In this document: piece by piece, positions 7,733 through 17,288 of the stretch
How the letters are laid out: the number at the start of each line of letters is the position of its first letter
How positions within the stretch are numbered: the first letter of the stretch is position 1
NCBI RefSeq assembly: GCF_036084755.1
Contig: NZ_CP107968.1
Span: 744,001-808,000, forward strand
DNA from: Streptomyces sp. NBC_00370
GTDB lineage: Bacteria; Actinomycetota; Actinomycetes; Streptomycetales; Streptomycetaceae
DNA: 64,000 nt
Direction: 5' to 3'
Position numbers and translations under genes: made by a program
The notes under the pieces: generated by a model
Told to the model about the DNA's origin: nothing
What the model saw: only the letters and a program-made list of their open reading frames with translations
Database searches by the model: none

Positions 7733-8362
7733 TTGACTCCGTCCGCATCCGGTCGCGCCGGCGAGCCCGCCGGGGACCGTCCCGTGCGCGCCGACGCGCG
7801 GCGCAACCGCGAGAAGCTGGTCGCCGTGGCCCGGGCCGCGTTCGCGGCTGCCGACGACACCGTGGCGCTGGAGACCGTCGCACGCGAGGCCGGCGTCGGC
7901 ATCGGCACGCTCTACCGTCACTTCCCCACCCGCGAGGCGCTGGTCGAGGCCGTCTACACCGCGGAACTCGACGCGGTGACGGCGAGCGTCCCCACCCTGC
8001 TGGACGAGTTCCCGCCGGAGGTCGCGCTCCGCGCCTGGCTGGACCGGTACGCGGCGTTCATCGCGACGAAGCGCGGGATGGCGGAGACTCTGCGCGCCGG
8101 CTGGGCCTCCGGGCGGATCACGACGCCGAGCACCCGCGAGCGCGTCACGGCGGGGATCGCCGCGATCCTCGCGCGCGGGGCGCGAACGGGCACGCTGCGC
8201 TCGGATGTTGACCCCGACGACGTCACCGCGATGATGCTCGGCGTCTTCCTCTCGACGGCGGCGAGCAGCACACCGGAGCAGACCGGACGGCTGCTCGACC
8301 TCCTCGTGTACGCCCTGCGCCCGGCCTCCGCCGTCACCCCGCCGGAAGGTCGCCGGGACTGA
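7733..8362 (+). CDS. TetR-family repressor of the adjacent aldo/keto reductase
   Basis: A 209-residue regulator. The DNA-binding domain occupies about residues 20-70: RADARRNREKLVAVARAAF, then VALETVAREAGVGIGTLYRHF. The C-terminal ligand-binding helices include ETLRAGWASGR, and family members respond to small hydrophobic or electrophilic ligands. The start is a TTG at 7733 with GGAGG 10 bases upstream inside an operator, and no ATG or GTG is available before the helix-turn-helix. It is divergent from the aldo/keto reductase, so autoregulation plus control of that gene is the simplest reading. Its 3' end overlaps the opposing LuxR remnant by 29 bases. Confidence 0.88.
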   Translation: MTPSASGRAGEPAGDRPVRADARRNREKLVAVARAAFAAADDTVALETVAREAGVGIGTLYRHFPTREALVEAVYTAELDAVTASVPTLLDEFPPEVALRAWLDRYAAFIATKRGMAETLRAGWASGRITTPSTRERVTAGIAAILARGARTGTLRSDVDPDDVTAMMLGVFLSTAASSTPEQTGRLLDLLVYALRPASAVTPPEGRRD

Positions 8363-8589
8363 CCAGGCCGCTCTGGAAGGCGAGGACGACCAGCTGCGCG
8401 CGGTCGCGCGCGCCCAGCTTCATCATGGCGCGGTTGATATGCGTCTTGGCCGTCAGCGGGGAGACGTAGAGCCGTTCGCCGATCTCGTCGTTGGAGAGCC
8501 CCGCGGCGACCAGCGCCATGATCTCGCGCTCCCGCTCGGTCAGCCCTTCGAGCCGCACCGGGCTGGGCAGCGGGCCCGGGGGGCGCGCA
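8334..8589 (-). pseudogene. C-terminal remnant of a LuxR/NarL-type response regulator
   Basis: Reading leftward from about 8589, the frame gives PPGPLPSPVRLEGL, then TEREREIMALVAAGLSNDEI, GERLYVSPLTAKTHINRAMM and KLGARDRAQLVVLAFQSGLV. This is the linker and complete DNA-binding domain of a NarL/FixJ response regulator, including its C-terminus. The receiver domain that should precede it is absent: upstream of about 8590 the same frame is only the antisense of the multicopper oxidase gene. No start codon with a ribosome site serves the fragment. It is therefore a 5'-truncated gene joined to the oxidase remnant by a deletion or rearrangement. Confidence 0.8.
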
Positions 8590-9963
8590 GCACCCCTGAC
8601 GCCGACCACTACGACATCACGGCGCGCGAGGCCGCCGTGGAGATCCTGCCGGGACTGCGCACGACGATCATGGGATATGACGGGATCTTCCCCGGGCCGA
8701 CGATCACGGCGCGGCGCGGCCGCAAAACCGTGCTGCGCTACCGCAACCAGCTCGACGTGCCGAGCGTGGTACATCTGCACGGCGGCCACACGCCGCCGGA
8801 GAGCGACGGATTTCCGACCGATCTGGTGCTGCCCGCCTCGGGTGGCGCCGCGTTCGCTTCACAGGCCGTCGGCGGCACCGCCACCACCGGCGTACGCGAC
8901 TACACGTATCCGCTGGACCAGCGGGCCGCGACGCTCTGGTACCACGACCACCGGATGGGGTTCACCGGTCCCCAAGTCTGGCGCGGGCCGGCGGGTTTCC
9001 TGCTGGTGACGGACGACGAGGAGGACGCCCTGCCGCTGCCGCGTGCCGCGCGTGACATCCCGTTGGTGATCACCGACAGGGCCTTCGACGGCGACGGCGC
9101 GCTGCGCTACCCGGCCATGGACCCGCAGTTGACCAGCATGCCCGGTATCGAAGCGGAGCACATGGCGGGCGCAGCCGGTGACGTCATTCTCGTGAACGGC
9201 GCTCCCTGGCCGGAGTTGGAGGTCGACGCGGCCCGCTACCGGTTCCGGATCCTCAACGCGTCCAATGCCCGCCGCTACGAGTTGGCGCTCGATCCGGTGC
9301 CGCGGAGCGGCGCTTCGTTCGTCCAGATCGGATCGGACCAGGGACTGCCGGCCGCGCCCCTGCGGCACACCACACTGCCGGTGGCGCCGGCCGAACGGTT
9401 CGATGTGGTCGTCGACTTCTCCCGTTTCCCCGTCGGCACCCGGGTGACGCTCACCAACCGGGCGGGCCGGGGCGGGACGGGGCAGATCATGCGGTTCGTC
9501 GTCGCCCGCAAGGCGGCCGACCACAGCCGGATACCCGCCAAGCTCCCCACCGTCGACCCGCTGCCCACCACGTCGAAGACGACGCGGCGGCCCTGGATGT
9601 TCCGTAAGGGCAAGGTCCACAGCATGGGCGACGACGCGGCCGGGTGGGTGATCAACGGCCGTGAGTTCGACCCGCGGCGCGTCGACGCGAGCCCGCGTCT
9701 CGGGGAGGTGGAGATCTGGCGGCTCGCCACCGACGCGTACCACCCCGTGCACATCCATCTCGCCGTTCCAGGTCGTCTCGCGCAACGGCGGTCCGCCCGA
9801 TCCGACGGACCACGGGTGGAAGGACACCATCAACCTGCGGCCCAAGCAGTACGCCGACGTCGCGATCCGCTTCGACGACTACGCGGGCCGGTATCTGCTG
9901 CACTGCCACAACCTGGAACACGAGGACATGGCGATGATGGCCACCTTCCGCACAGGCCGCTGA
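8583..9963 (+). pseudogene. Multicopper oxidase, 5'-truncated and frameshifted
   Basis: From about 8583 the frame encodes a three-cupredoxin-domain multicopper oxidase of the CotA/bilirubin oxidase type. It retains the copper motifs HLHGGHTPPESDG, LWYHDHRMGFT and HPVHIHL in frame 3, and LLHCHNLEHEDMAMM in frame 1. Two lesions are visible. The N-terminus with signal peptide and start codon is missing, and coding similarity begins at ARSTPDADHYDI right against the LuxR remnant. Between CAT (9756-9758) and CCG (9763) only four bases stand where two codons are expected, so the last 66 residues (PFQVVSRNGG onward) are out of frame, consistent with a 2-base deletion. The type-1 copper ligands are therefore separated from the rest. 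Confidence 0.85.
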
Positions 9964-9972
9964 GCGACGCGG

Positions 9973-9996
9973 CACCACGGCGCGCCTTTCGTGGTG
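9973..9996. terminator. Weak hairpin between convergent genes
   Basis: CACCACG (9973-9979) pairs with CGTGGTG (9990-9996) around a 10-nt loop, between the oxidase remnant and the quinone reductase gene. It is short but well placed. Confidence 0.4.
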
Positions 9997-9998
9997 GT

Positions 9999-10958
9999 CT
10001 AGGGGATCAGTACGACGCGTTGGCCGGGTGCCGTCGGGGTGCGCCATGCCTCTTCGACCTGGGCCAGCGGCAGGGGCAGCGGGTTCACCGCGAGTGCGCC
10101 GGAGCCGATCTCCCGCGCGAGGGACGGCAGTTCGGCGACGATACCGGCGGTCGTCACCGAACCCTGGCCGCTGCCCATGAGGGTGAGATTGGCCGCCCGC
10201 AGCAGAAACGAGGGCAGGGTGATGTCCTGGCCCGCCATGGAACCGATCTGGATCCACGCCAGCGCCTTCGACCGGTCGCCGCGGGCGGTGAGCAGCGCCG
10301 GCATGGCCTGCTGGGTGGGCCGGCCCCACAGGTAGTCGATGACGACATCGACATCGCCCGCCGCCCCGCCGAGCCGGTCGGCGACGTCGCTCTCGTCACC
10401 GTCGAGGCTGATCACGTCGTCGGCTCCGAGGCTCTTCAGCAGGTCGAGCCGCCGCGGGTCACGACCGGCGCCGATCACCCGCGCCGCGCCCAGGTGTCGG
10501 GCGATCTGGACGGCGAGCTGTCCCGCGTTGCCGGTGGCGCCCATCACCAGCACCGACCCGCCGGGCCTGAAGTCGATCCGGCTGCGCAGCGCCACCCAGG
10601 AGGACATGCCGGGGTTCATCGCGGCGGCCACGGCGACCGGGTCGGTGCCGGGCGGCAGTGTGACGGCCCGGCGGCGGTCCACGACGGCCTGTTCGGCCAT
10701 CGTGCCGAGCGCCCCGTCGGAGGCGACGAAGTAGAGGAGTTCGCCCTGTGCCGTACGGCCGACGGCGTCGATACCGGGGATCAGCGGCAGGGTGCCGTCG
10801 GACGTGTAGTGGCTCCCGTCGGCCGCCGAGCGCACCCGTGGGTGCAGCCCCACCGCCAGCACGTCGACCAGGAGGCCGTGCTCCCCCGACGCCTCGGGGG
10901 CCGGGAAGGTCTCGTAGCGGGGCGGCGTGTCGAAGGACCGGACGACTGCGGCGTGCAT
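9999..10958 (-). CDS. Zinc-free quinone oxidoreductase-like medium-chain dehydrogenase
   Basis: A 319-residue NADPH-dependent reductase of the medium-chain dehydrogenase/reductase superfamily. Domains are an N-terminal GroES-like part (LLVDVLAVGLHPRVRS, then PLIPGIDAVG) and a Rossmann part with GGSVLVMGATGNAGQLAVQ and HLGAARVIGAGRD. It lacks the cysteine-rich structural zinc loop and catalytic zinc ligands of alcohol dehydrogenases, which points to the quinone reductase/enoyl reductase branch. The ATG at 10958 follows GGGAG, and the 24 codons upstream of it cover the operator region. It is divergent from a MarR gene, with a palindrome between them. Confidence 0.87.
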   Translation of the reverse strand: MHAAVVRSFDTPPRYETFPAPEASGEHGLLVDVLAVGLHPRVRSAADGSHYTSDGTLPLIPGIDAVGRTAQGELLYFVASDGALGTMAEQAVVDRRRAVTLPPGTDPVAVAAAMNPGMSSWVALRSRIDFRPGGSVLVMGATGNAGQLAVQIARHLGAARVIGAGRDPRRLDLLKSLGADDVISLDGDESDVADRLGGAAGDVDVVIDYLWGRPTQQAMPALLTARGDRSKALAWIQIGSMAGQDITLPSFLLRAANLTLMGSGQGSVTTAGIVAELPSLAREIGSGALAVNPLPLPLAQVEEAWRTPTAPGQRVVLIP

Positions 10959-10992
10959 GAGGGCTCCCTCGGTCGAAAGGTTTGTGGCACGT

Positions 10993-11009
10993 ACTACTTT
11001 CAAAGTAGT
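10993..11009. promoter_or_regulatory. MarR-type operator
   Basis: ACTACTTTCAAAGTAGT has perfect 8-bp arms around one central base, in an otherwise GC-rich divergent promoter (35 bp from each start). The AT-rich, short-spaced palindrome is typical of MarR-family sites and should serve both genes. Confidence 0.7.
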
Positions 11010-11043
11010 TCGCGCCACGTACCAGGTCAACTAAGCTGGTCCC

Positions 11044-11499
11044 ATGTCTACGGATCCCACCGCGCAAGACAGCCCGGACGACCAGCCGCTGAACACGGTG
11101 GACGCCTTGGTGCAGCTCTCCTTCCTGATCCAGCGCGTCCTCGCCACCACCGGCGCCGCGCACGATCTGTCGATCGTCCAGATCAGGCTGCTGGGTATCC
11201 TGCGCGACCGGCAGCCGGGCATGCTCGAACTGGGCAGCCGGCTCGGCCTGGACAAGTCGTCCATGACCGGCCTGGTCAGCCGGGCGGAGAAGCGCGGTCT
11301 GGTCCGGCGCTCACCGTCGCCGCACGACGGGCGCGGTGTCCTGGTCACCGCGACGCCGCTCGGCAAGCGACTCACCGACCTGTGCGCGGCCGAGATCACC
11401 CGCCGCGTCGGTGAACTCACCGCGCGTCTCACGGAGGCGGAGCGTGCCCGGCTGACCCGGCTCGCCACGGCGGTCGTACGCACGGATCAGGGCGGGTAG
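11044..11499 (+). CDS. MarR-family transcriptional regulator
   Basis: A 151-residue winged-helix regulator. The winged helix is seen in LSIVQIRLLGILRDRQPGML, LGSRLGLDKSSMTGLVSRAE and KRGLVRRSPSPHDGRGVLV; the DxRxxxV wing is canonical. The flanking helices form the dimer interface. It is divergent from the quinone reductase gene and is the probable repressor acting at the 17-bp palindrome between them. Inducers of this class are usually phenolics, quinones or oxidants acting on a thiol. The reading frame stops inside the first unit of a 16-bp tandem repeat. Confidence 0.9.
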   Translation: MSTDPTAQDSPDDQPLNTVDALVQLSFLIQRVLATTGAAHDLSIVQIRLLGILRDRQPGMLELGSRLGLDKSSMTGLVSRAEKRGLVRRSPSPHDGRGVLVTATPLGKRLTDLCAAEITRRVGELTARLTEAERARLTRLATAVVRTDQGG

Positions 11500-11536
11500 G
11501 CAAGAGGGCGGGTAGGTATCAGGGCGAGTAGGTATC
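11489..11536. repeat. Three tandem 16-bp units at the marR 3' end
   Basis: Units 11489-11504 (AGGGCGGGTAGGCAAG), 11505-11520 (AGGGCGGGTAGGTATC) and 11521-11536 (AGGGCGAGTAGGTATC) are head to tail. The first contains the MarR stop codon and the last overlaps the stop of the convergent TetR gene. This looks like slippage-type expansion in a tight intergenic space. Confidence 0.75.
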
Positions 11537-12239
11537 AGGCTCCGGCGATACGGTCGAGCCACTCGCCCAGCAAGCCCCGCTCCCGCTCGGTCAGCGCGGA
11601 GGTCTGCGGCAGGACGGCGCGCAGCGCGACGGCGGCGCCGACCGGGCCGGGCGTCGCGGGCCCCGGGGCGTCGGTGGTGACGGCGGCGATGACGGCCTCG
11701 CGGGCGAGGTCGGACAGGACGGGATCTCGGCGGTCTTCGGGCAGGGCGATCAGCATGAGCGCCGTACCGCCGCCCGCCGCGTGGATGAGCTGCACGGCGC
11801 GCTCCTCGGCGACCCGCAGCCTGCCCGCCTCCGCGACGCGGTGGATGTAACCGGCGAGCAGTTCGGACGCGGCGACGGCGGCCGGCGTGGCGGCGCCGGG
11901 GCGCGGCTCGCCGTACATGAGCGCGTAGAGGGCCGGGTTGGCGAGGCTGAAGCCGATGTGCAGGTCCCAGCCTCTGCGCAGGTCCTCGACCGGGTCGTCA
12001 CCGGCTTCGAGCCCCGCCTTGTCGCGCAGATACGTCGTGAAGCCGTGGGTCGCCACCGCGTCGAGCAGCCCGCGCATGTCGCCGAAGAGCCGGTAGATCG
12101 TCGGGGCCTGGACACCGGCGGCGGCGCTGACCGCCCTGGTCGACACGGCGTCACGGCCGCCCTCGGCGAGCAGCGCGGTCGCCGCGGCGATGATGCGTTC
12201 GCGCGTGCTGTCGGCGACGGCGGAGCGACTGGCGTTCAT
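11535..12239 (-). CDS. TetR-family regulator
   Basis: A 234-residue repressor. The helix-turn-helix lies in the first 65 residues: DSTRERIIAAATALLAEGG, VSTRAVSAAAGVQAPTIYRL and FGDMRGLLDAVATHGF. The ligand domain has LANPALYALMYGEPRPG. It is divergent from an NmrA-type NAD(P)-binding gene, with two tandem copies of a 20-bp operator between the starts, which indicates joint control of itself and that gene. The ATG at 12239 is the first in-frame start. Confidence 0.88.
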   Translation of the reverse strand: MNASRSAVADSTRERIIAAATALLAEGGRDAVSTRAVSAAAGVQAPTIYRLFGDMRGLLDAVATHGFTTYLRDKAGLEAGDDPVEDLRRGWDLHIGFSLANPALYALMYGEPRPGAATPAAVAASELLAGYIHRVAEAGRLRVAEERAVQLIHAAGGGTALMLIALPEDRRDPVLSDLAREAVIAAVTTDAPGPATPGPVGAAVALRAVLPQTSALTERERGLLGEWLDRIAGA

Positions 12240-12248
12240 GGCGTCAAC

Positions 12249-12302
12249 GATAACAGGAACTCGTTATCACCGACTTTTCAGTGCTAACGTAGTTTCGTTA
12301 TC
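12249..12302. promoter_or_regulatory. Duplicated TetR-type operator
   Basis: Two 20-bp copies lie 34 bp apart: GATAACAGGAACTCGTTATC (12249-12268, symmetric outer arms GATAAC/GTTATC) and GCTAACGTAGTTTCGTTATC (12283-12302). Each is followed by ACCGAC. They occupy the promoter region between the TetR gene and the NmrA-like gene. Confidence 0.65.
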
Positions 12303-12358
12303 ACCGACAGCACGCGGGTGCCCGTGCCCGTGCCGACGGTCTCGCTCCGGAGGTTTTC

Positions 12359-13240
12359 ATGATCGTCATCACCGCTCCCACCAGTCAGACCGGCCGCCAG
12401 GTTCTCGCCGACCTCCTTGACGGGCCGGAGCCGGTCCGCGTGATCGCCCGTGACCCGTCGCGGCTCCCGCAGGACGCACGCGAACGTGTCGAGGTCGTAC
12501 AGGGGTCGCACGACGACCCCCGTGTCGTCACGGAGGCCTTCGACGGAGCTGACGCGGTGTTCTGGCTGGTGCCGCCGAACCCCCGCGCCGACAGCGTCGG
12601 GGGCCACTACCTGGACTTCACCCGGCCGGCCTGCGCGGCCATCGGCGAGCACGGCGTCAAGCGGGTCGTCGCCGTCTCGACCCTGGGCCGCGGCATCGCG
12701 AAGAACGCCGGGCATCTGACGGCGGCGCTGGCCATGGACGAGCTGATCGAGAGCACGGGCGTGAACTACCGGGCGCTGCGCATGCCCTTCTTCATGGAGA
12801 ACCTGCTCGGCCAGGTCCCGGCGATCAAGAGCCAGGGCACGTTCTACCTGGCGTCGCCCGGGGACCGTACGCTCGCGACCTGTGCGACCCGCGACATCGC
12901 CGCCACCGCGGCCCGGCTGCTGCGGGACGACTCCTGGCGCGGCCAGGAGGGCGTGCCCGTCGTCGGACCCGACGACCTCTCCCCCGACGGCATGGCGCGG
13001 GTCATGTCCGAGGTGCTGGAGCGGCCGGTCCGCTTCCAGGAGGTCTCCCTCGCGGACTACAAGCAGACCCTGCTGGGCTACGGGATGTCCGACGCGTGGG
13101 CGCAGGGCATGGTCGACATGGCGAAGGCCCAGAACGAGCAGGGCGTCTACGACCAGGCGCCGCGCGACGCCGGCGCCAGGGCCGCCACCGGTTTCCGGCA
13201 GTGGTGCGAGGAGGCGCTGAAACCGGCCGTCCTGGCCTGA
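12359..13240 (+). CDS. NmrA-like NAD(P)H-binding oxidoreductase
   Basis: A 293-residue atypical short-chain dehydrogenase. The N-terminal MIVITAPTSQTGRQVLADL is a degenerate dinucleotide-binding loop, followed by VRVIARDPSRL, ADAVFWLVPPNP and VVAVSTLGRG. The Tyr-x-x-x-Lys catalytic pair of classical SDRs is not evident, as in NmrA/QOR2 or SDR_a5 proteins that sense redox state or reduce quinones. The C-terminal helices (VRFQEVSLADYKQTLLGYG) are typical of the group. CGGAGG lies 6 bases before the ATG. It is probably regulated by the divergent TetR protein. Confidence 0.85.
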   Translation: MIVITAPTSQTGRQVLADLLDGPEPVRVIARDPSRLPQDARERVEVVQGSHDDPRVVTEAFDGADAVFWLVPPNPRADSVGGHYLDFTRPACAAIGEHGVKRVVAVSTLGRGIAKNAGHLTAALAMDELIESTGVNYRALRMPFFMENLLGQVPAIKSQGTFYLASPGDRTLATCATRDIAATAARLLRDDSWRGQEGVPVVGPDDLSPDGMARVMSEVLERPVRFQEVSLADYKQTLLGYGMSDAWAQGMVDMAKAQNEQGVYDQAPRDAGARAATGFRQWCEEALKPAVLA

Positions 13241-13345
13241 GCGCGGTACGGACGGCCGCGCGAAGCGATCCGAGCGCTGCCACAGTTGTCATGCCGGGTG
13301 ACACCGACGTTCCCCGGCACCCCACGGACGAAAGCGTGAGAACCC

Positions 13346-14212
13346 ATGTCGAAGACTCTTCCCGGGGGAGCCCTCACCCTGGCCGACGACCTGACCATCA
13401 GCCGGATGGGCTACGGGGCCATGCAGTTGGCGGGGCCGGGGGTCATGGGCCCGCCCAAGGACCGGGGCCAGGCCGTCGCGGTGCTGCGCACGGCCGTCGA
13501 ACTCGGCGTCACACACATCGACACCAGCGACTACTACGGTCCTGTCGTCACCAACGAGATCGTCAAGGAAGCGCTGCACCCGTACGCCGACGACCTGCAC
13601 ATCGTCACGAAGGTGGGGGCGCGGCGCGACGCCGAGGGCGGCTGGAACGCGGCGCTGGACCCCGCGGACCTCAAGGCCGCTGTCCGGGACAACCTCCAGC
13701 ACCTCGGTCTCGACGCGATGGACGTGGTCAATCTGCGGGTCGGCGGGATGGGTGTGCCCACGGACGAGCCCATCGCGGAACAGTTCGGCGCTCTCTTCGA
13801 GCTGCGGGAGGAAGGGCTGATCAAGCACCTCGGCCTGAGCAACGTCACCGACGCGCAGCTGACCGAGGCGCAGAGCATCGCGCCGGTGGTGACGGTGCAG
13901 AACCTGTACAACCTGGCCAACCGGCAGGACGACGCGCTGGTGGCGCGGTGCGCGGCCGAGGGCATCGCCTTCGCCTCGTTCTTCCCGCTCGGCGGCTTCA
14001 GCCCGCTGCAGTCGCAGACCCTGGACGACGTGGCCGCACGGCTGGAGGCGACTCCTCAGCAGGTGGCGCTGGCCTGGCTGCTCCAGCGCTCGGCGACGTC
14101 CGTGGTCATCCCCGGTACGTCGTCCGTCGACCACCTGCGCGAGAACATCGCGGCGGCCCAACTGGTCCTGCCCGCCGACGCGCTGGCCGAACTGGACACG
14201 ATCGGCGGCTGA
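13346..14212 (+). CDS. Aldo/keto reductase (paralogue of the 6705 gene)
   Basis: A 288-residue AKR-family NADPH reductase. Motifs are ISRMGYGAMQLAGPG, THIDTSDYYG with the catalytic Asp and Tyr, IVTKVGA with the Lys, HLGLSNVTDAQL, and VVIPGTSSVDHLREN at the cofactor end. Like the reductase at 6705 it reads VVNLR where the catalytic His normally stands, and the two share many blocks, so they are close paralogues. It lies 105 bases downstream of the NmrA-like gene in the same direction and may be co-transcribed under the same TetR control. Confidence 0.87.
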   Translation: MSKTLPGGALTLADDLTISRMGYGAMQLAGPGVMGPPKDRGQAVAVLRTAVELGVTHIDTSDYYGPVVTNEIVKEALHPYADDLHIVTKVGARRDAEGGWNAALDPADLKAAVRDNLQHLGLDAMDVVNLRVGGMGVPTDEPIAEQFGALFELREEGLIKHLGLSNVTDAQLTEAQSIAPVVTVQNLYNLANRQDDALVARCAAEGIAFASFFPLGGFSPLQSQTLDDVAARLEATPQQVALAWLLQRSATSVVIPGTSSVDHLRENIAAAQLVLPADALAELDTIGG

Positions 14213-14217
14213 CCCGG

Positions 14218-15069
14218 TCAGTCCGGCCGCTGCTCCGACATCCGGCGGTACAGCTCGGCGGCCGCGCGGGAGAAGCCGTCCGGCATCCCCAACTCGGCCA
14301 TGATGTCGGCGGCCTCGTCCATCTCGCCGGCCCAGCGCCACGCCGTCGTCCCGGCCTTGCCGCTGAGCGCGGTGAGCCGCTGGTCCAGGTCGACCCCGGC
14401 GCGGGCCAGTTCGGAGCGCAGCTCGGGGGCGACGCCCGCCTTCTCGGCTGCCTCGGCGAGCAGCAGCCACGCGGTCGGCAGCGCCTTGCTCTGGAGCGCG
14501 AAGCACGCTTTCAGGGCGCTGGCGCTGCCGAGCGGGCCGCCGAGCACCCGCGCGTCGAACGGCGATCCTTCGAACAGGGCCGCCACCGCTGCGGCGTGCG
14601 GCCCTGCCAGCCACAGCACGCTCTGCCCGTGCTCCCAGGCCGGCGGACCGATCACCGCGCCGTCCACCACCCGCTCGGCGCCGAGCGTGCCGGCGATCGA
14701 CCGCATGGTCGCTGTCGACCCCGCGTTCGCGTCCAGGTACAGCGGCCGCTCGTCCGCTTCCCGGGTCTTCAACGCGGCGGCCACCTGCTCCGCCACGTCG
14801 GCCGCCGCGTGCGGCGGACAGATGGAGATCACCAGATCGGAGCGCCGCACCAGCGCGGCGAGATCGGGAACCGCGACGAGATCAGCCAGCTCGGCCCGCT
14901 TGGACGTCGCGTACGACCGCCCGGCGGCGGCCCACAGAACCTCCCCGGCCCTGCCCTTGAGCGCGGCCCCGATCGCGGCCCCCATGGCCCCGGGATGCAA
15001 CACCCCAACCACCGGCCGCCGCCCAGGGCCGCCCCAAAACTCCTGAAGGTTCTCGCTCATGTTGAGCAT
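14218..15069 (-). CDS. NAD(P)-dependent beta-hydroxyacid dehydrogenase-like protein (DUF1932)
   Basis: A 283-residue protein with the GxGxMG-type Rossmann start VVGVLHPGAMGAAIGAAL, then VISICPPHAAADVAEQV and LYLDANAGSTATMRSIA. The C-terminal helical domain has GSASALKACFALQSKALPTA, in which Lys occupies the place of the catalytic Lys of 6-phosphogluconate/3-hydroxyisobutyrate dehydrogenases. That domain matches DUF1932 (PF09130). The substrate is unknown. MSENL at 15060 is an alternative start; neither ATG has a clear ribosome site. The gene converges with the aldo/keto reductase at a 5-base gap. Confidence 0.83.
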   Translation of the reverse strand: MLNMSENLQEFWGGPGRRPVVGVLHPGAMGAAIGAALKGRAGEVLWAAAGRSYATSKRAELADLVAVPDLAALVRRSDLVISICPPHAAADVAEQVAAALKTREADERPLYLDANAGSTATMRSIAGTLGAERVVDGAVIGPPAWEHGQSVLWLAGPHAAAVAALFEGSPFDARVLGGPLGSASALKACFALQSKALPTAWLLLAEAAEKAGVAPELRSELARAGVDLDQRLTALSGKAGTTAWRWAGEMDEAADIMAELGMPDGFSRAAAELYRRMSEQRPD

Positions 15070-15130
15070 TATGGTCGGAGCCCGGCGCTGCGGCCGGGGC
15101 GCACAGATCGATGTCCGGGAGGCGGCGCGC

Positions 15131-15328
15131 GTGAAGTTCGTGCTTGAGGTCGACTTGAACGAGGGGAAGGTGGCGGAGGACGCGGCCGGTGAGTTGGGTC
15201 GCGTCCTCCGTTACTGGGCCGGGAATCTGCACCACTACGAGCTGAAGCCCGGGGACGCTTCGCCCGTGTACGACTCGGACTACCGCGAAGTGGGGCAGTG
15301 GCGCGTCGTCGGGGAGCCCGGCGACTGA
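15131..15328 (+). CDS. Small conserved hypothetical protein
   Basis: A 65-residue acidic protein from the GTG at 15131, 8 bases after GGGAGG. It contains VLEVDLNEGKVAEDAAGELG, LRYWAGNLHHYEL and VYDSDYREVGQWRVV. It resembles small single-copy proteins scattered through Streptomyces genomes and has no assigned function. It is divergent from the DUF1932 gene and converges on the galactosidase gene at a 7-base gap. Confidence 0.6.
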   Translation: MKFVLEVDLNEGKVAEDAAGELGRVLRYWAGNLHHYELKPGDASPVYDSDYREVGQWRVVGEPGD

Positions 15329-15335
15329 CCTCCCG

Positions 15336-17243
<1,908 letters not shown>

Positions 17244-17288
17244 TCGGCTGGCATTCGTGTCATGTGAACGAAGAACCGGAGAGTTACC

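Noticed and set aside
8439..11414. A 991-codon open frame on the plus strand
   Set aside because: It begins inside the antisense of the LuxR remnant, contains the true oxidase frame only to about 9761, then runs antisense to the quinone reductase and into MarR in the wrong frame. It is a by-product of GC-rich codon bias.
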